The notes beneath the pieces were generated by a model, which was given only the letters and a program-made list of their open reading frames with translations, searched no databases and had not been told where the DNA came from. Of a stretch of 64,000 bases of DNA, positions 37,402 to 44,952 are shown piece after piece (the first letter of the stretch is position 1; each line of letters opens with the position of its first letter). The position numbers were made by a program, and so were the translations under genes. This DNA is from CAVONV01 sp963697355. GTDB taxonomy: Bacteria > Acidobacteriota > Vicinamibacteria > Marinacidobacterales > DATDRI01. The stretch covers positions 124,001 through 188,000 of the forward strand of contig CAVONV010000007.1 in the NCBI GenBank assembly GCA_963697355.1, given 5' to 3'.

Positions 37402-38577
37402 ATGAAGAAACTGTCTATTAATCAGTTAGATCTGACCGGAAAGCGCCTTTTCATTCGCGTGGATTTCAACGTGCCACTCCAGGACGGCGTGGTTCAAGAC
37501 GACACCCGTATCCGAGCCGCTTTGCCCACCATCGAGCATGCCGTTGAAGCTGGGGCTCGGTTGATTCTGGCGTCCCATCTTGGACGCCCCAAGGGTGAGC
37601 GGAAGCCCGAGATGAGTCTCGAGCCGGTAGCCCAACGCCTCTCGGAGCTCCTAGGCAAGAACGTAGCTTTCTCGTCTCAAACCGTCGGTCCAGAAGCCAA
37701 GAAAAAGGTGGACGAGCTCCAAGACGGTGACGTTCTTCTCTTGGAGAACTTGCGCTTCGATCCGGGCGAGACCGAGAACAAGCCGGAGTTCGCCGGCGCA
37801 CTTGCCGAGTGGGCCGAGCTCTATGTCAACGACGCCTTTGGGACGGCTCATCGAGCCCATGCTTCAACCGTAGGGATGGTCGAGCATTTCCCCAAGGCGG
37901 CAGCCGGTTTCTTAATGGAGAAGGAGCTCCACTACCTCGATATGGCTCTTTCCTCACCACCCCATCCCTTCACCGGGATTCTCGGCGGTGCCAAGGTTTC
38001 GGACAAGATAGAAGTCGTCAAGAGCCTTCTGAGAAAAGTGGACCATCTATTAATTGGAGGCGGAATGGCCTACACGTTTCTCCGCGCTCAGGGCATCGAG
38101 ACGGGGAAGTCGTTGGTCGAAGAAGACAAGATCGACTTGGCCCGCGAGATCCTCGCGAGCTCCGGTGAGAAGTTGGTGCTTCCAAGCGATCACGTCGTGG
38201 CCGCAGCCTTCGACGAAAACGCAGAGCACAAGACATCACCCATCGACCAAATACCCGAAGGATGGATGGGACTCGATATCGGCCCGAACACGGTTTCCAA
38301 CTATAGCAACACCGTATCTCAATCCAAGATGATCGTCTGGAACGGTCCCATGGGTGTTTTTGAAAAGGAGCCCTTTGCCAAAGGGACTCTCGAGATAGCG
38401 GAAGCGGTGGCCTCGAGCGAAGCAACGAGCATCGTCGGCGGAGGCGATTCCGTTTCAGCGGTCAAGAAATCGGGTGTTGCCGATCGCATCACCCACATTT
38501 CCACTGGAGGCGGTGCCTCCTTGGAATTTCTCGCCGGGCTCAAACTTCCCGGCGTCGAGGTATTGACGGATGCGTAG
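37402..38577 (+). CDS. pgk: phosphoglycerate kinase
   Basis: 391 residues with RVDFNVPL near the N terminus, ASHLGRPKG, VNDAFGTAHRAHAST, the hinge GGAKVSDKIEV and the C-terminal GGGDSVSAVKKSG and STGGGASLEFLAG motifs. It transfers phosphate from 1,3-bisphosphoglycerate to ADP in glycolysis. The gene leads an operon with tpiA (eight-base overlap) and secG. Confidence 0.97.
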   Translation: MKKLSINQLDLTGKRLFIRVDFNVPLQDGVVQDDTRIRAALPTIEHAVEAGARLILASHLGRPKGERKPEMSLEPVAQRLSELLGKNVAFSSQTVGPEAKKKVDELQDGDVLLLENLRFDPGETENKPEFAGALAEWAELYVNDAFGTAHRAHASTVGMVEHFPKAAAGFLMEKELHYLDMALSSPPHPFTGILGGAKVSDKIEVVKSLLRKVDHLLIGGGMAYTFLRAQGIETGKSLVEEDKIDLAREILASSGEKLVLPSDHVVAAAFDENAEHKTSPIDQIPEGWMGLDIGPNTVSNYSNTVSQSKMIVWNGPMGVFEKEPFAKGTLEIAEAVASSEATSIVGGGDSVSAVKKSGVADRITHISTGGGASLEFLAGLKLPGVEVLTDA

Positions 38578-39331
38578 ACCCTTCATGGCCGGTAACTGGA
38601 AGATGCACAAAGGCATTGCCGATGCCACAGCTTTGGCTTCGGAGCTCGTTAAATCGACCAGCGACATGACCGACATCGATATTGCCGTAGCTCCCCCCTA
38701 CTCCTCCCTTGCAGCGGTGCGGCAGGCCCTTGTTGAAAGCAAAATCGGCCTGGCTGCCCAGAATATGCACTGGGAGAACGAGGGTGCCTACACCGGCGAA
38801 GTCTCGCCTGTGATGCTCAAAGACGCGGGGTGCCAATACGCTATTCTCGGACATTCCGAGCGGCGTCAATACTTCGGAGAAACGGACAAGAACGTCAATC
38901 GCAAGACACTTGCAGCCCTATCTCACAAGCTCACCCCCATCGTTTGTGTCGGGGAAACCGAAGAAGAACGCGACCGTGGAGTGACGTTTGTCGTCGTCGA
39001 TCGACAGATCAACGGTGCACTCGCCGACGTGGCTTCCAGCCAGCTTCCCGAGATCGTCATCGCCTATGAGCCTGTCTGGGCGATAGGCACAGGACGAACG
39101 GCTACCCCGGCTCAAGCACAGGAAGTGCACCAAGCCATCCGAAGTCGCCTCGGAGCCCTCTTCGGCAACGGGGAGGCCCAAGAGGTGCGCATTCTTTACG
39201 GCGGAAGCGTCAAGCCTAATAATGTTGATGAACTCATGGCTGAAGCGGACATCGACGGAGCTCTCGTCGGAGGAGCTAGTCTCGACGCCGCTTCGTTTAC
39301 CCGCATTTGCGGATTCGAGCGGAGGACTTAA
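38570..39331 (+). CDS. tpiA: triose-phosphate isomerase
   Basis: 253 residues with AGNWKMHKG (Asn and catalytic Lys), ILGHSERRQYF (electrophilic His), the catalytic Glu in AYEPVWAIGTG and the phosphate-binding GGSVKPNN and GALVGGASL. It interconverts dihydroxyacetone phosphate and glyceraldehyde 3-phosphate. The start overlaps the end of pgk by eight bases. Confidence 0.97.
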   Translation: MRRPFMAGNWKMHKGIADATALASELVKSTSDMTDIDIAVAPPYSSLAAVRQALVESKIGLAAQNMHWENEGAYTGEVSPVMLKDAGCQYAILGHSERRQYFGETDKNVNRKTLAALSHKLTPIVCVGETEEERDRGVTFVVVDRQINGALADVASSQLPEIVIAYEPVWAIGTGRTATPAQAQEVHQAIRSRLGALFGNGEAQEVRILYGGSVKPNNVDELMAEADIDGALVGGASLDAASFTRICGFERRT

Positions 39332-39336
39332 ATTCC

Positions 39337-39780
39337 ATGACTATTTTTCTCACCATCATCCACATCGTGGTGTCCCTGCTTCTCATCCTTATCGTTCTGG
39401 CCCAGCAAGGCAAGGGCCAGGACCTTGCCAGTGCTTTTGGTGGTGGAGGCAGCTCCGCGGCCTTCGGAGCGAGGGGAACCGCCACACTTTTGTCAAAGAT
39501 CACGACGGTTTCAGCCATCCTGTTCATGCTGACGTCACTGGGGCTCACCTATTTTAGGCCCGCCATGACTGGCGGTACGGTCGTACCCGAAACCCCAGCA
39601 CCAGAGGTCCAGCAGCCGGAGGCGGGCCCAGGAGAGACACCTCCAGCAGCCGAGGGTGAGGCACCAACGGGCGACGAGCAACCGCCCAGCAGTGAAGGTG
39701 AAGCCATCGAAACCGGGCAGGAGCAACCAGGACAAGAAACCAAGGCCAAAGAAACCCCGCCCGCAAAGAAGAAGCAGTAG
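39337..39780 (+). CDS. secG: SecG, protein translocase subunit
   Basis: 147 residues. Two transmembrane helices (FLTIIHIVVSLLLILIVLAQQ and ITTVSAILFMLTSLGLTYF) flank the conserved GGGGSSAAFGARG loop. A long Pro/Glu/Gly-rich tail ending in a lysine cluster (PPAKKKQ) follows; tails of this kind are common in SecG of several phyla. It stimulates the SecYEG channel. The ATG at 39337 begins at the first helix, five bases after the tpiA stop; a longer start within tpiA is unlikely. Confidence 0.93.
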   Translation: MTIFLTIIHIVVSLLLILIVLAQQGKGQDLASAFGGGGSSAAFGARGTATLLSKITTVSAILFMLTSLGLTYFRPAMTGGTVVPETPAPEVQQPEAGPGETPPAAEGEAPTGDEQPPSSEGEAIETGQEQPGQETKAKETPPAKKKQ

Positions 39781-39810
39781 CGAAAAGGGAGAACCTTCCT
39801 CCCATCTTTT

Positions 39811-39818
39811 GCTATAAT
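39811..39818 (+). promoter_or_regulatory. extended -10 promoter for tRNA-Leu
   Basis: A perfect TATAAT (39813-39818) preceded by a T-G pair (TTGC) gives an extended -10 box. No good -35 is visible. It would drive the tRNA gene with a leader of about 49 bases. Confidence 0.5.
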
Positions 39819-39873
39819 GACCGCTCCTTCAGAGGCGCCGCGCTCGCGGCCGCCCGCGAAGGCCACGCCAAGT

Positions 39874-39958
39874 GCCGAAGTGGTGGAACTGGCAGACACG
39901 CACGCTTGAGGGGCGTGTGGGGCGACCCGTGGGGGTTCGAATCCCCCCTTCGGCACCA
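39874..39958 (+). tRNA. tRNA-Leu (anticodon GAG)
   Basis: An 85-base gene with acceptor arms GCCGAAG and CTTCGGC, discriminator A and encoded CCA. The D-arm region has GGTGGAACTGGCAGACAC, the anticodon loop TTGAGGG lies between CACGC and GCGTG, a variable arm follows, and the T loop is TTCGAAT. The anticodon GAG reads CUU and CUC leucine codons. Its 3' half is the left boundary of an integrated element. Confidence 0.95.
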
Positions 39959-39959
39959 A
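39917..39959 (+). repeat. attachment site, left copy (3' half of tRNA-Leu)
   Basis: This stretch (GTGGGGCGACCC ... CTTCGGCACCAA) recurs in decayed form at 43302-43343, so it marks one end of the element that begins with the recombinase gene. Confidence 0.65.
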
Positions 39960-39965
39960 CCTGCA

Positions 39966-42077
39966 TCACAATGCACCCTTTCGTGAATTCGTTGATTTAT
40001 CAACGAAAAGTTGTCGCTGGTTTTGCGGGGACCCCCCTTGAGGCGGAAGCTTCCCGGTCGCCTTGAGGATCTCGACCAAGGTTCGGACAGGCTCGGAGTC
40101 GAGCTCGGCGCGCGCGATCCTCCATGGCGCGAAGTCGGTCACCTGATGGGTGTGGATCACATCTCGACGGACCAGCGCCATCAGTCCGTTGTACCCAATG
40201 CCGAGGTAGTCACGTGCTTGCTGACCGGTCATGACGTCGGAGTCCTCGATCTTGTTGGACTGCTTGATGCGATTGCGTGCTCGAAACGATTGCACGCGGT
40301 CTTTTGTCCAGCGTAGACCGCGTGGCGTGCTCAACTTCTTCATATTGAGGATGCGCGCGATCTCTGCATCGTCGAGGGTCTCGGCGAGTTTTTGAATCAG
40401 CGCCGTGAGCGAGGGATCCGTCCGTGAGCCCACGGGCGTCGCACGCTTGTTGACGCTCAGTTGCGTGCACGTGTCGCCGGCCCAATGCACGGTGAACGCG
40501 AGCTGACTGCCGTCACGTTGAACCACGACTTCGCGGATCGCGACGCGTAGCAGTTGCTTACGCAACGTGGTGGGCGTGTTGGGGTGATTCCAGATTCGAG
40601 GAAAGTCCAGCGACAGGCGACGCATCTGCTCCCGCTGCTCGTCGGTGAGCGGTGGGTCTTTCTCGAGGCGTCTTTCGAGCTCACCTTGCGCGGCTCGGAC
40701 TTCGGCCAACTTCTCGTTCAATCGCTTCTCGAGATTGTCGACCACCAACCTGTTTTTTGGATCGGCCAGGTCGTATTGTTCGAACGCACGCTCGGAGGCG
40801 TAGTGTGCCGCCTCGACACGAAGGCGGGCCTGCTCTATGCTGTGTTCACGCTCCTGTTGCTCCAGCACGAACGCTCGCTCCGCCGCCTCGATTGCGAAAG
40901 GTTCCATCGTTTGACAGAGTTGCTCGCCGAGCTTTTGGTCTACGTACTTGGCGCCGAACGCTATGCAGCGATTGGTACCACGAGGCCCGGCGCCATCGCA
41001 GTGGTACATCGCGCTGCTCTTGCGGTTGTAGATCACTCGGAGTTTACGACCGCACTGACCACAACGCAACATGCCTGCAAGCAACGCACGGCCCTCTCGC
41101 ACCGCACAACGGTTGTCATCCTTGCTCCACCGGGGTCTGGCCTCGGCCAACTTCGCCTGGTTGTTTTGAAACTGCTGCCACGAAATGTACGCCTCGTGGT
41201 GATCCCTTATACATACTTTCCACTCATCCGGGGACAGGATCCGCTTCGTTCGTTTCACGAGTTTTCCATCCGCGTAGTCGACGTAGCTTTGCGTGCGACC
41301 GCGGGTGTAGACGCCGGCGTAGATGGGATGGCTGAGAAGCTTGTGTAGGACATATCGCTGGGGAAGCGCCCACACGAGACCATCCCGTTTTTTCGGCTTA
41401 CGGATCGGAAAAAGACTCTGCGTATCTCGGTAGCTCAGCGCGAGCTGACGAACGCTGGTTGCATGCTCGAACTTCTCGAACATCGAACGCACCGCCTGTT
41501 GCACGCGCTCGTCGGGGTCGACGACGATCTGCTCGTCGGCATCGTAGACGTAGCCGGGCGGCAGCAAGATCTTCAACTCCCCTCGCGCCGCCTTGGCTTC
41601 GGCGCCCGCCCGCAGCCGAGTCCGTAGACTGCTGAGCTCGAGCTCGGCTACGGTGCCTTTGATCTGTAAAACAAGTCGGTCGTTGGGGATCGACACGTCG
41701 TAGATCTGCTGTACATCGGCGACGAGGGTGTCGAAGTAGCCACACAGCTCGAACAGGTGCGCCCAATCGGAAGAGTTTCGCGACAGGCGCGACGCCTCAA
41801 TACAGAATATGATTCCCACTCTACGCATCGTGACCTGGGCCAGCATCCACTGGAAACCAGGTCTCTCCGCAAAGCCGCTGGCCGTGATGCCCAGATCATC
41901 CTCAACGAGCTTTGGCATGGGCCATCCCATCTCGATCGCCTTTTCGCGCAAACCCCGCTGTAGAAGGGTGCTCTCCGCATTCTCGCGGACCTGACGTGGA
42001 TCGGATTGCCGCACGTAGACGATAGCGCTCCGATCGAGGTGCCGTTTGGCAATGCGGTGTTGGTCACCGGGATTCAT
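39966..42077 (-). CDS. large serine recombinase with C-terminal excisionase-like domain
   Basis: 703 residues. An N-terminal resolvase domain carries the catalytic serine in AIVYVRQS (residue 23 or so) and the SRLSRNSSDW helix. A recombinase domain (about 180-290) is followed by a zinc ribbon (LRCGQCGRKLR ... YHCDGAGPRGTNRC) and a coiled-coil segment rich in Glu and Arg (about 420-490). The last 90 residues (MTGQQARDYLGIGYNGLMALVRRD) look like a helix-turn-helix of the excisionase type. It would catalyse integration and perhaps excision. Its start overlaps the upstream partner gene by four bases (ATGA). Its stop is seven bases from the tRNA repeat. Confidence 0.88.
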   Translation of the reverse strand: MNPGDQHRIAKRHLDRSAIVYVRQSDPRQVRENAESTLLQRGLREKAIEMGWPMPKLVEDDLGITASGFAERPGFQWMLAQVTMRRVGIIFCIEASRLSRNSSDWAHLFELCGYFDTLVADVQQIYDVSIPNDRLVLQIKGTVAELELSSLRTRLRAGAEAKAARGELKILLPPGYVYDADEQIVVDPDERVQQAVRSMFEKFEHATSVRQLALSYRDTQSLFPIRKPKKRDGLVWALPQRYVLHKLLSHPIYAGVYTRGRTQSYVDYADGKLVKRTKRILSPDEWKVCIRDHHEAYISWQQFQNNQAKLAEARPRWSKDDNRCAVREGRALLAGMLRCGQCGRKLRVIYNRKSSAMYHCDGAGPRGTNRCIAFGAKYVDQKLGEQLCQTMEPFAIEAAERAFVLEQQEREHSIEQARLRVEAAHYASERAFEQYDLADPKNRLVVDNLEKRLNEKLAEVRAAQGELERRLEKDPPLTDEQREQMRRLSLDFPRIWNHPNTPTTLRKQLLRVAIREVVVQRDGSQLAFTVHWAGDTCTQLSVNKRATPVGSRTDPSLTALIQKLAETLDDAEIARILNMKKLSTPRGLRWTKDRVQSFRARNRIKQSNKIEDSDVMTGQQARDYLGIGYNGLMALVRRDVIHTHQVTDFAPWRIARAELDSEPVRTLVEILKATGKLPPQGGSPQNQRQLFVDKSTNSRKGAL

Positions 42078-42556
42078 CGGGCACCTCCCTTGGGTCGTCG
42101 CTCCCCTCGTCGCGAACGAGACGCACGAGCATCATCGCGATCAGCTCGATGCTCTCGCTCCGAACCTCGGGCGGTAGAGGTTGTGCGCCTGGGCGCAGTT
42201 CCGGTATCAATATAAGCTGGAGTCGGTTGGTCGTCACAGAGACCCTCCTTTGCTTGGTCGCTTAGGAGAATCTTCTCGTGAAGGCCGACCGACTCCAACC
42301 CCTGCCGCGTCAGGCCCACGATCTCGATCAGCGCACGCAGATGCAGCCGCGGAGTGTCTTCGTGCTGGAGCTTGGCGGCTGACGGCTCCGTCATCCAGAC
42401 CGGTACCCTGAAGCCCTCGCCGCCGGGCGACACCAAATAATACGTCGCCGGAGGTCCTAGGCGACGCTCACCGATCCGCAGCGTCTGACCCGCCAGCGGA
42501 TGCAGCGGATAGTACACCCGCGCGTGCTGGGTATCCGTGTCGGCACCAAGATACAC
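42074..42556 (-). CDS. recombinase-associated protein, DUF5372-like N terminus
   Basis: 160 residues. The first 50 (RVYYPLHPLAGQTLRIGERRLGPP) resemble the short beta-rich DUF5372 proteins found next to this kind of recombinase, where H-P-L-x-G is typical. The middle is helical and the last 45 residues are highly charged and low in complexity (RGERRPKGGAR). Function unknown; by position it may help the recombinase. The assignment to the family is from memory of the pattern and was not searched. Confidence 0.55.
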   Translation of the reverse strand: MYLGADTDTQHARVYYPLHPLAGQTLRIGERRLGPPATYYLVSPGGEGFRVPVWMTEPSAAKLQHEDTPRLHLRALIEIVGLTRQGLESVGLHEKILLSDQAKEGLCDDQPTPAYIDTGTAPRRTTSTARGSEREHRADRDDARASRSRRGERRPKGGAR

Positions 42557-42635
42557 TCAATATAAATAAGTTAAAGAAGTCCAGGGACGGATGTACCTAT
42601 GTACCTCTGAGTACCCGACTTTGCTATCATGGCCT

Positions 42636-42895
42636 ATGAGTACGGCCAATACGGTACTGGATGAATTGCTCGAGCCGGTCGGGGCCTGTTTCACCCCTGA
42701 AGTGGCTCAACGTTTAATCAATCTTCGGGCGTCGTCCTCGGTTCAAAAGCGAATTGAAGAGTTGGCCCATAAGTCAGAACAAGGCCAACTCTCAAGGTTG
42801 AGCAAGAGGAGTACGACGCACTGGTATCCGCAGGCAATTTCATCGCGATCCTTCAATCAAAAGCTCGTAGACTCCTGAAGGACCGGCTAGCTTGA
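42636..42895 (+). pseudogene. short protein paired with the HNH nuclease, one frameshift
   Basis: It starts MSTANTVLDELLEPVGACFTPEVAQRLINLRASS, the form of a short helical protein commonly encoded before HNH nucleases. At TCTCAAGG (42792-42797) one A appears to be missing. Restoring it continues as KVEQEEYDALVSAGNFIAIL to the TGA at 42893-42895, about 86 residues. Without the fix it ends at 42878 with unrelated residues. The stop overlaps the TTG start of the HNH gene. Confidence 0.6.
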
Positions 42896-43302
42896 TTGAC
42901 GCCGCTCTGCGGAAATTCGTCCGCGAGCGGGCAAGAAATCGCTGCGAATACTGTTGCATTCATCAGGATCAAGATCCTTTCTTTACCTTTCCTATCGATC
43001 ACATCATCGCCCGGCAACATGGCGGGAGAACGGAGCCCGACAATCTCTGCTTGAGTTGCTATCGCTGCAACTCACACAAAGGGCCGAACATCGCCAGCAT
43101 AGATTCGGATACCGAGGAAATGGTTCCTCTTTTCACCCCCGCCAAGAAACTGGCACGAACATTTCGAGTGGAACGGCAACCTCCTTCGGTCGTACGCCGT
43201 TGGTCGTGCGACCGTTGCGCTGCTGCTATCAACCACCCAGACTACATCTTGCTGCGCGAGTCGCTGATGGTAGAAGGAACTTTCCCGCCAAATACCCAAT
43301 AG
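42892..43302 (+). CDS. HNH endonuclease family protein, two offsetting frameshifts likely
   Basis: 136 residues from a TTG start that overlaps the stop of the preceding gene. The HNH core is clear: RCEYCCIHQDQDPFFTFPIDHIIARQHGGRTEPDNLCLSCYRCNSHKG. In the family the next part reads like HEHFEWNGxxxxxxxxGRATV. Here that sequence (NWHEHFEWNGNLL, AVGRATVALL) lies in the +1 frame between about 43139 and 43225, and the main frame resumes with NHPDYILLRESLMVEGTF. An extra C in the CCCCC near 43136 and a missing base near 43225 would explain it. Role unknown; it may be defence or mobile-element cargo. Confidence 0.7.
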   Translation: MIDAALRKFVRERARNRCEYCCIHQDQDPFFTFPIDHIIARQHGGRTEPDNLCLSCYRCNSHKGPNIASIDSDTEEMVPLFTPAKKLARTFRVERQPPSVVRRWSCDRCAAAINHPDYILLRESLMVEGTFPPNTQ

Positions 43303-43343
43303 TGGGGCAACCTGTGGGGGCCTAATTGCCCCTTCGGCACCAA
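43302..43343 (+). repeat. attachment site, right copy (degenerate tRNA-Leu 3' half)
   Basis: GTGGGGCAACCTGTGGGGG... CCCCTTCGGCACCAA aligns over 42-43 bases with the tRNA-Leu 3' half at 39917-39959. The last 15 bases are identical, while the T loop is mutated. It cannot be a working tRNA. Confidence 0.65.
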
Positions 43344-43473
43344 GAACCAGCCCTGAGAGACCCGAGCATCTGGATTTCTTAAAACCGCACCGATTGCTTT
43401 AGGTCACTCGAGTCCACCGGCCGTCCCCCCAGAAGGCTTCTGGCGGCTCCCTGGCGCTCTTGGGGACATTGAT

Positions 43474-43511
43474 TTGATTTGGTAGCTTTTACCCTGCTAT
43501 ACTTGTATAGC
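43474..43511 (+). promoter_or_regulatory. toxin-antitoxin promoter with palindromic operator, copy 1
   Basis: TTGATT (43474-43479), 18 bases, then TATACT (43498-43503). The -10 box is inside a perfect palindrome GCTATAC-TT-GTATAGC (43496-43511), the expected binding site for a ribbon-helix-helix antitoxin that represses its own promoter. Confidence 0.75.
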
Positions 43512-43529
43512 ACCAAGGAAGGTGAAGCC

Positions 43530-43742
43530 ATGCTGGCCCTGAGACTACCTGCTGACCTGGAAAAGCGCCTCGACGAGCTCGCCAGAAACACCGGCCGCAC
43601 TAAAAGCTACTACGCGAGGCTTGCCATCGAGGAATTCCTGCAAGATCAGGAAGACTATCTCCTGGCAATAAACCGACTCGAAAAAGACCTCCCCGGAATC
43701 CCTATAGATGAGGTGGAGCGGCGGCTTGGCCTGGTCGATTGA
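43530..43742 (+). CDS. ribbon-helix-helix antitoxin, copy 1
   Basis: 70 residues: an N-terminal beta strand and two helices (LALRLPADLEKRLDELARNTGRTKSYYARLAIEEFL) make a MetJ/Arc-type DNA-binding fold, followed by a toxin-binding tail (DYLLAINRLEKDLPGIPIDEVERRLGL). A good ribosome site (AAGGAAGG) is present. The toxin start lies inside its last codons. Confidence 0.85.
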   Translation: MLALRLPADLEKRLDELARNTGRTKSYYARLAIEEFLQDQEDYLLAINRLEKDLPGIPIDEVERRLGLVD

Positions 43743-43996
43743 TTTCGATCCCGCTGCATTCGCCGAGCTCGAGCGCCTCGATCCCCCAATGCAGAGGCGC
43801 ATTCTTCAGATACCTTCGAGAACGAGTCTCGATGGCGGAAGATCCAACAAGCTTCGCCCGACCACTACGCGGAGACAAAGCCGGCCTGTGGCGCTATCGC
43901 GTGGGAGCCTTCCGAGTCGTTTGCTCGATCGAGGAAAAGCAATATCGTGTTCGGGTTCTCCGCATCGGCCATCGCCGCGAAGTCTACGACCGCTGA
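43726..43996 (+). pseudogene. RelE/ParE-family toxin, copy 1, frameshifted
   Basis: From a TTG at 43726 the frame gives AWSIDFDPAAFAELERLDPPMQRRIL and is then broken. One extra C at 43807, compared with the intact copy 2, shifts the frame. The rest (RYLRERVSMAEDPTSFARPLRGDKAGLWRYRVGAFRVVC ...) continues to the TGA at 43994-43996. The intact protein would be an mRNA interferase or gyrase-type toxin. The gene overlaps the antitoxin by 17 bases. Confidence 0.8.
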
Positions 43997-44051
43997 CAAA
44001 CCGCTCTCAGCTACTCAGCACGAGCCGCTTCGGCTCTTTAACCAGTCCTGG

Positions 44052-44188
44052 ACGATGCGGATGTGGATTCGGTTGCGCGTGGCATCTTGTTCGAGCACGG
44101 TGCAGAAAAAGCGAAGTATGGGAGTTGCTTCAGATCAAACCCAAGTTTCGGTTCGTCGAAAAAAGGTCACCGTGAAGGTGAGAACGTC
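44052..44188 (+). pseudogene. BrnT-like toxin remnant, copy 1
   Basis: In three different frames pieces of one protein can be read: HLFEHGAEK, SEVWELLQIKPKFRFVEK and GHREGENV. Together they look like the first 45 residues of a BrnT-like toxin. At least three indels are needed, and the sequence then switches to an unrelated stretch, so this copy is dead. Confidence 0.45.
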
Positions 44189-44384
44189 CCTACCAGGATA
44201 TGGGACAGTATTGGGATCACAAAGAATTCGATGAGATCTTGGACCAAATCGAGTCCGCGGCCCTGAGAGACCCGAAGCATCTGGATTTCTTAAAACCGCA
44301 CCGATGGCTTTAGGTCACTTGAGTCCACCGGCCGTCCCCCCAGAAGGCTTCTGGCGGCTCCCTGGCGCTCTTGGGGACACTGAT

Positions 44385-44420
44385 TTGATTTGGTAGCTTG
44401 TCCTGCTATACTTGTATAGC
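44385..44420 (+). promoter_or_regulatory. toxin-antitoxin promoter with palindromic operator, copy 2
   Basis: TTGATT (44385-44390), 16 bases, TATACT (44407-44412). The palindrome GCTATAC-TT-GTATAGC (44405-44420) is identical to copy 1, so either antitoxin could regulate both modules. The spacer is two bases shorter than in copy 1. Confidence 0.75.
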
Positions 44421-44438
44421 AACTACGAAGGTGAAACA

Positions 44439-44651
44439 ATGCTAGCTCTGAGACTACCTGCCGACCTGGAAAAGCGCCTCGACGAGCTTGCCAGAAATAC
44501 AGGCCGCTCCAAGAGCTATTACGCCAGGCTCGCCATCGAGGAATTCTTACAAGATCAGGAAGACTATCTCCTGGCAATAAACCGACTCGAGAAAAACCTC
44601 CCCGGAATCCCGATCGACGAGGTGGAGCGACGGCTTGGCCTGGTCGATTGA
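44439..44651 (+). CDS. ribbon-helix-helix antitoxin, copy 2
   Basis: 70 residues, nearly the same as copy 1; the visible changes are Thr to Ser in GRSKSYYARLA and Asp to Asn in EKNLPGIP. The DNA-binding strand and helices are unchanged, which agrees with the identical operator. The toxin begins at a TTG inside its 3' end. Confidence 0.88.
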   Translation: MLALRLPADLEKRLDELARNTGRSKSYYARLAIEEFLQDQEDYLLAINRLEKNLPGIPIDEVERRLGLVD

Positions 44652-44904
44652 GTTTGACCCCGCTGCCTTCGCCGAACTTGAACACCTCGATCCCCCGATA
44701 CAGAGGCGAATCCTTAGATACCTTCGGGAACGAGTCTCTACGGCGGAAGATCCTAGAAGCTTTGCGCGACCGCTGCGCGGGGAAAAAGTCGGCCTATGGC
44801 GCTATCGCGTAGGAGCCTACCGGGTCGTTTGCGCGATCGAGGAAAAGCAAGGTCGCGTGCGGGTTGTCCGCATCGGCCATCGCCGAGAAGTCTACGACCG
44901 CTGA
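44635..44904 (+). CDS. RelE/ParE-family toxin, copy 2, intact
   Basis: 89 residues from a TTG start that overlaps the antitoxin by 17 bases. The sequence WSIEFDPAAFAELEHLDPPIQRRILRYLRERV, ARPLRGEKVGLWRYRVGAYRVVC and VRVVRIGHRREVYDR is typical of the RelE superfamily, with the basic residues (Arg and Lys of the PLRGEKVGLWRYRVG strand) expected to contact RNA. It is intact where copy 1 is frameshifted. Confidence 0.88.
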   Translation: MAWSIEFDPAAFAELEHLDPPIQRRILRYLRERVSTAEDPRSFARPLRGEKVGLWRYRVGAYRVVCAIEEKQGRVRVVRIGHRREVYDR

Positions 44905-44952
44905 CAAACCGCTCTCAGCTACTCAGCACGAGCCGCTTCGGCTCTTTAACCA

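Larger units (their letters stand above)
39917..43343. mobile_element. small integrative element at tRNA-Leu
   Basis: Between the tRNA 3' half and its degenerate copy lie a serine recombinase, its overlapping partner gene and a two-gene unit ending in an HNH nuclease. All four genes fit mobile or defence-type cargo. The right boundary copy is diverged, so the element is old, or the true right end lies further on and this copy is a leftover of an earlier insertion. The limits are inferred from the repeat only. Confidence 0.55.
43350..44188 (+). repeat. tandem duplication, copy 1
   Basis: It begins CCCTGAGAGACCCGAGCATCTG and ends GTGAAGGTGAGAACGTC. The same order (leader, operator, antitoxin, toxin, BrnT-like remnant) recurs at 44262-45095 with scattered substitutions and a few indels. 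Confidence 0.8.
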
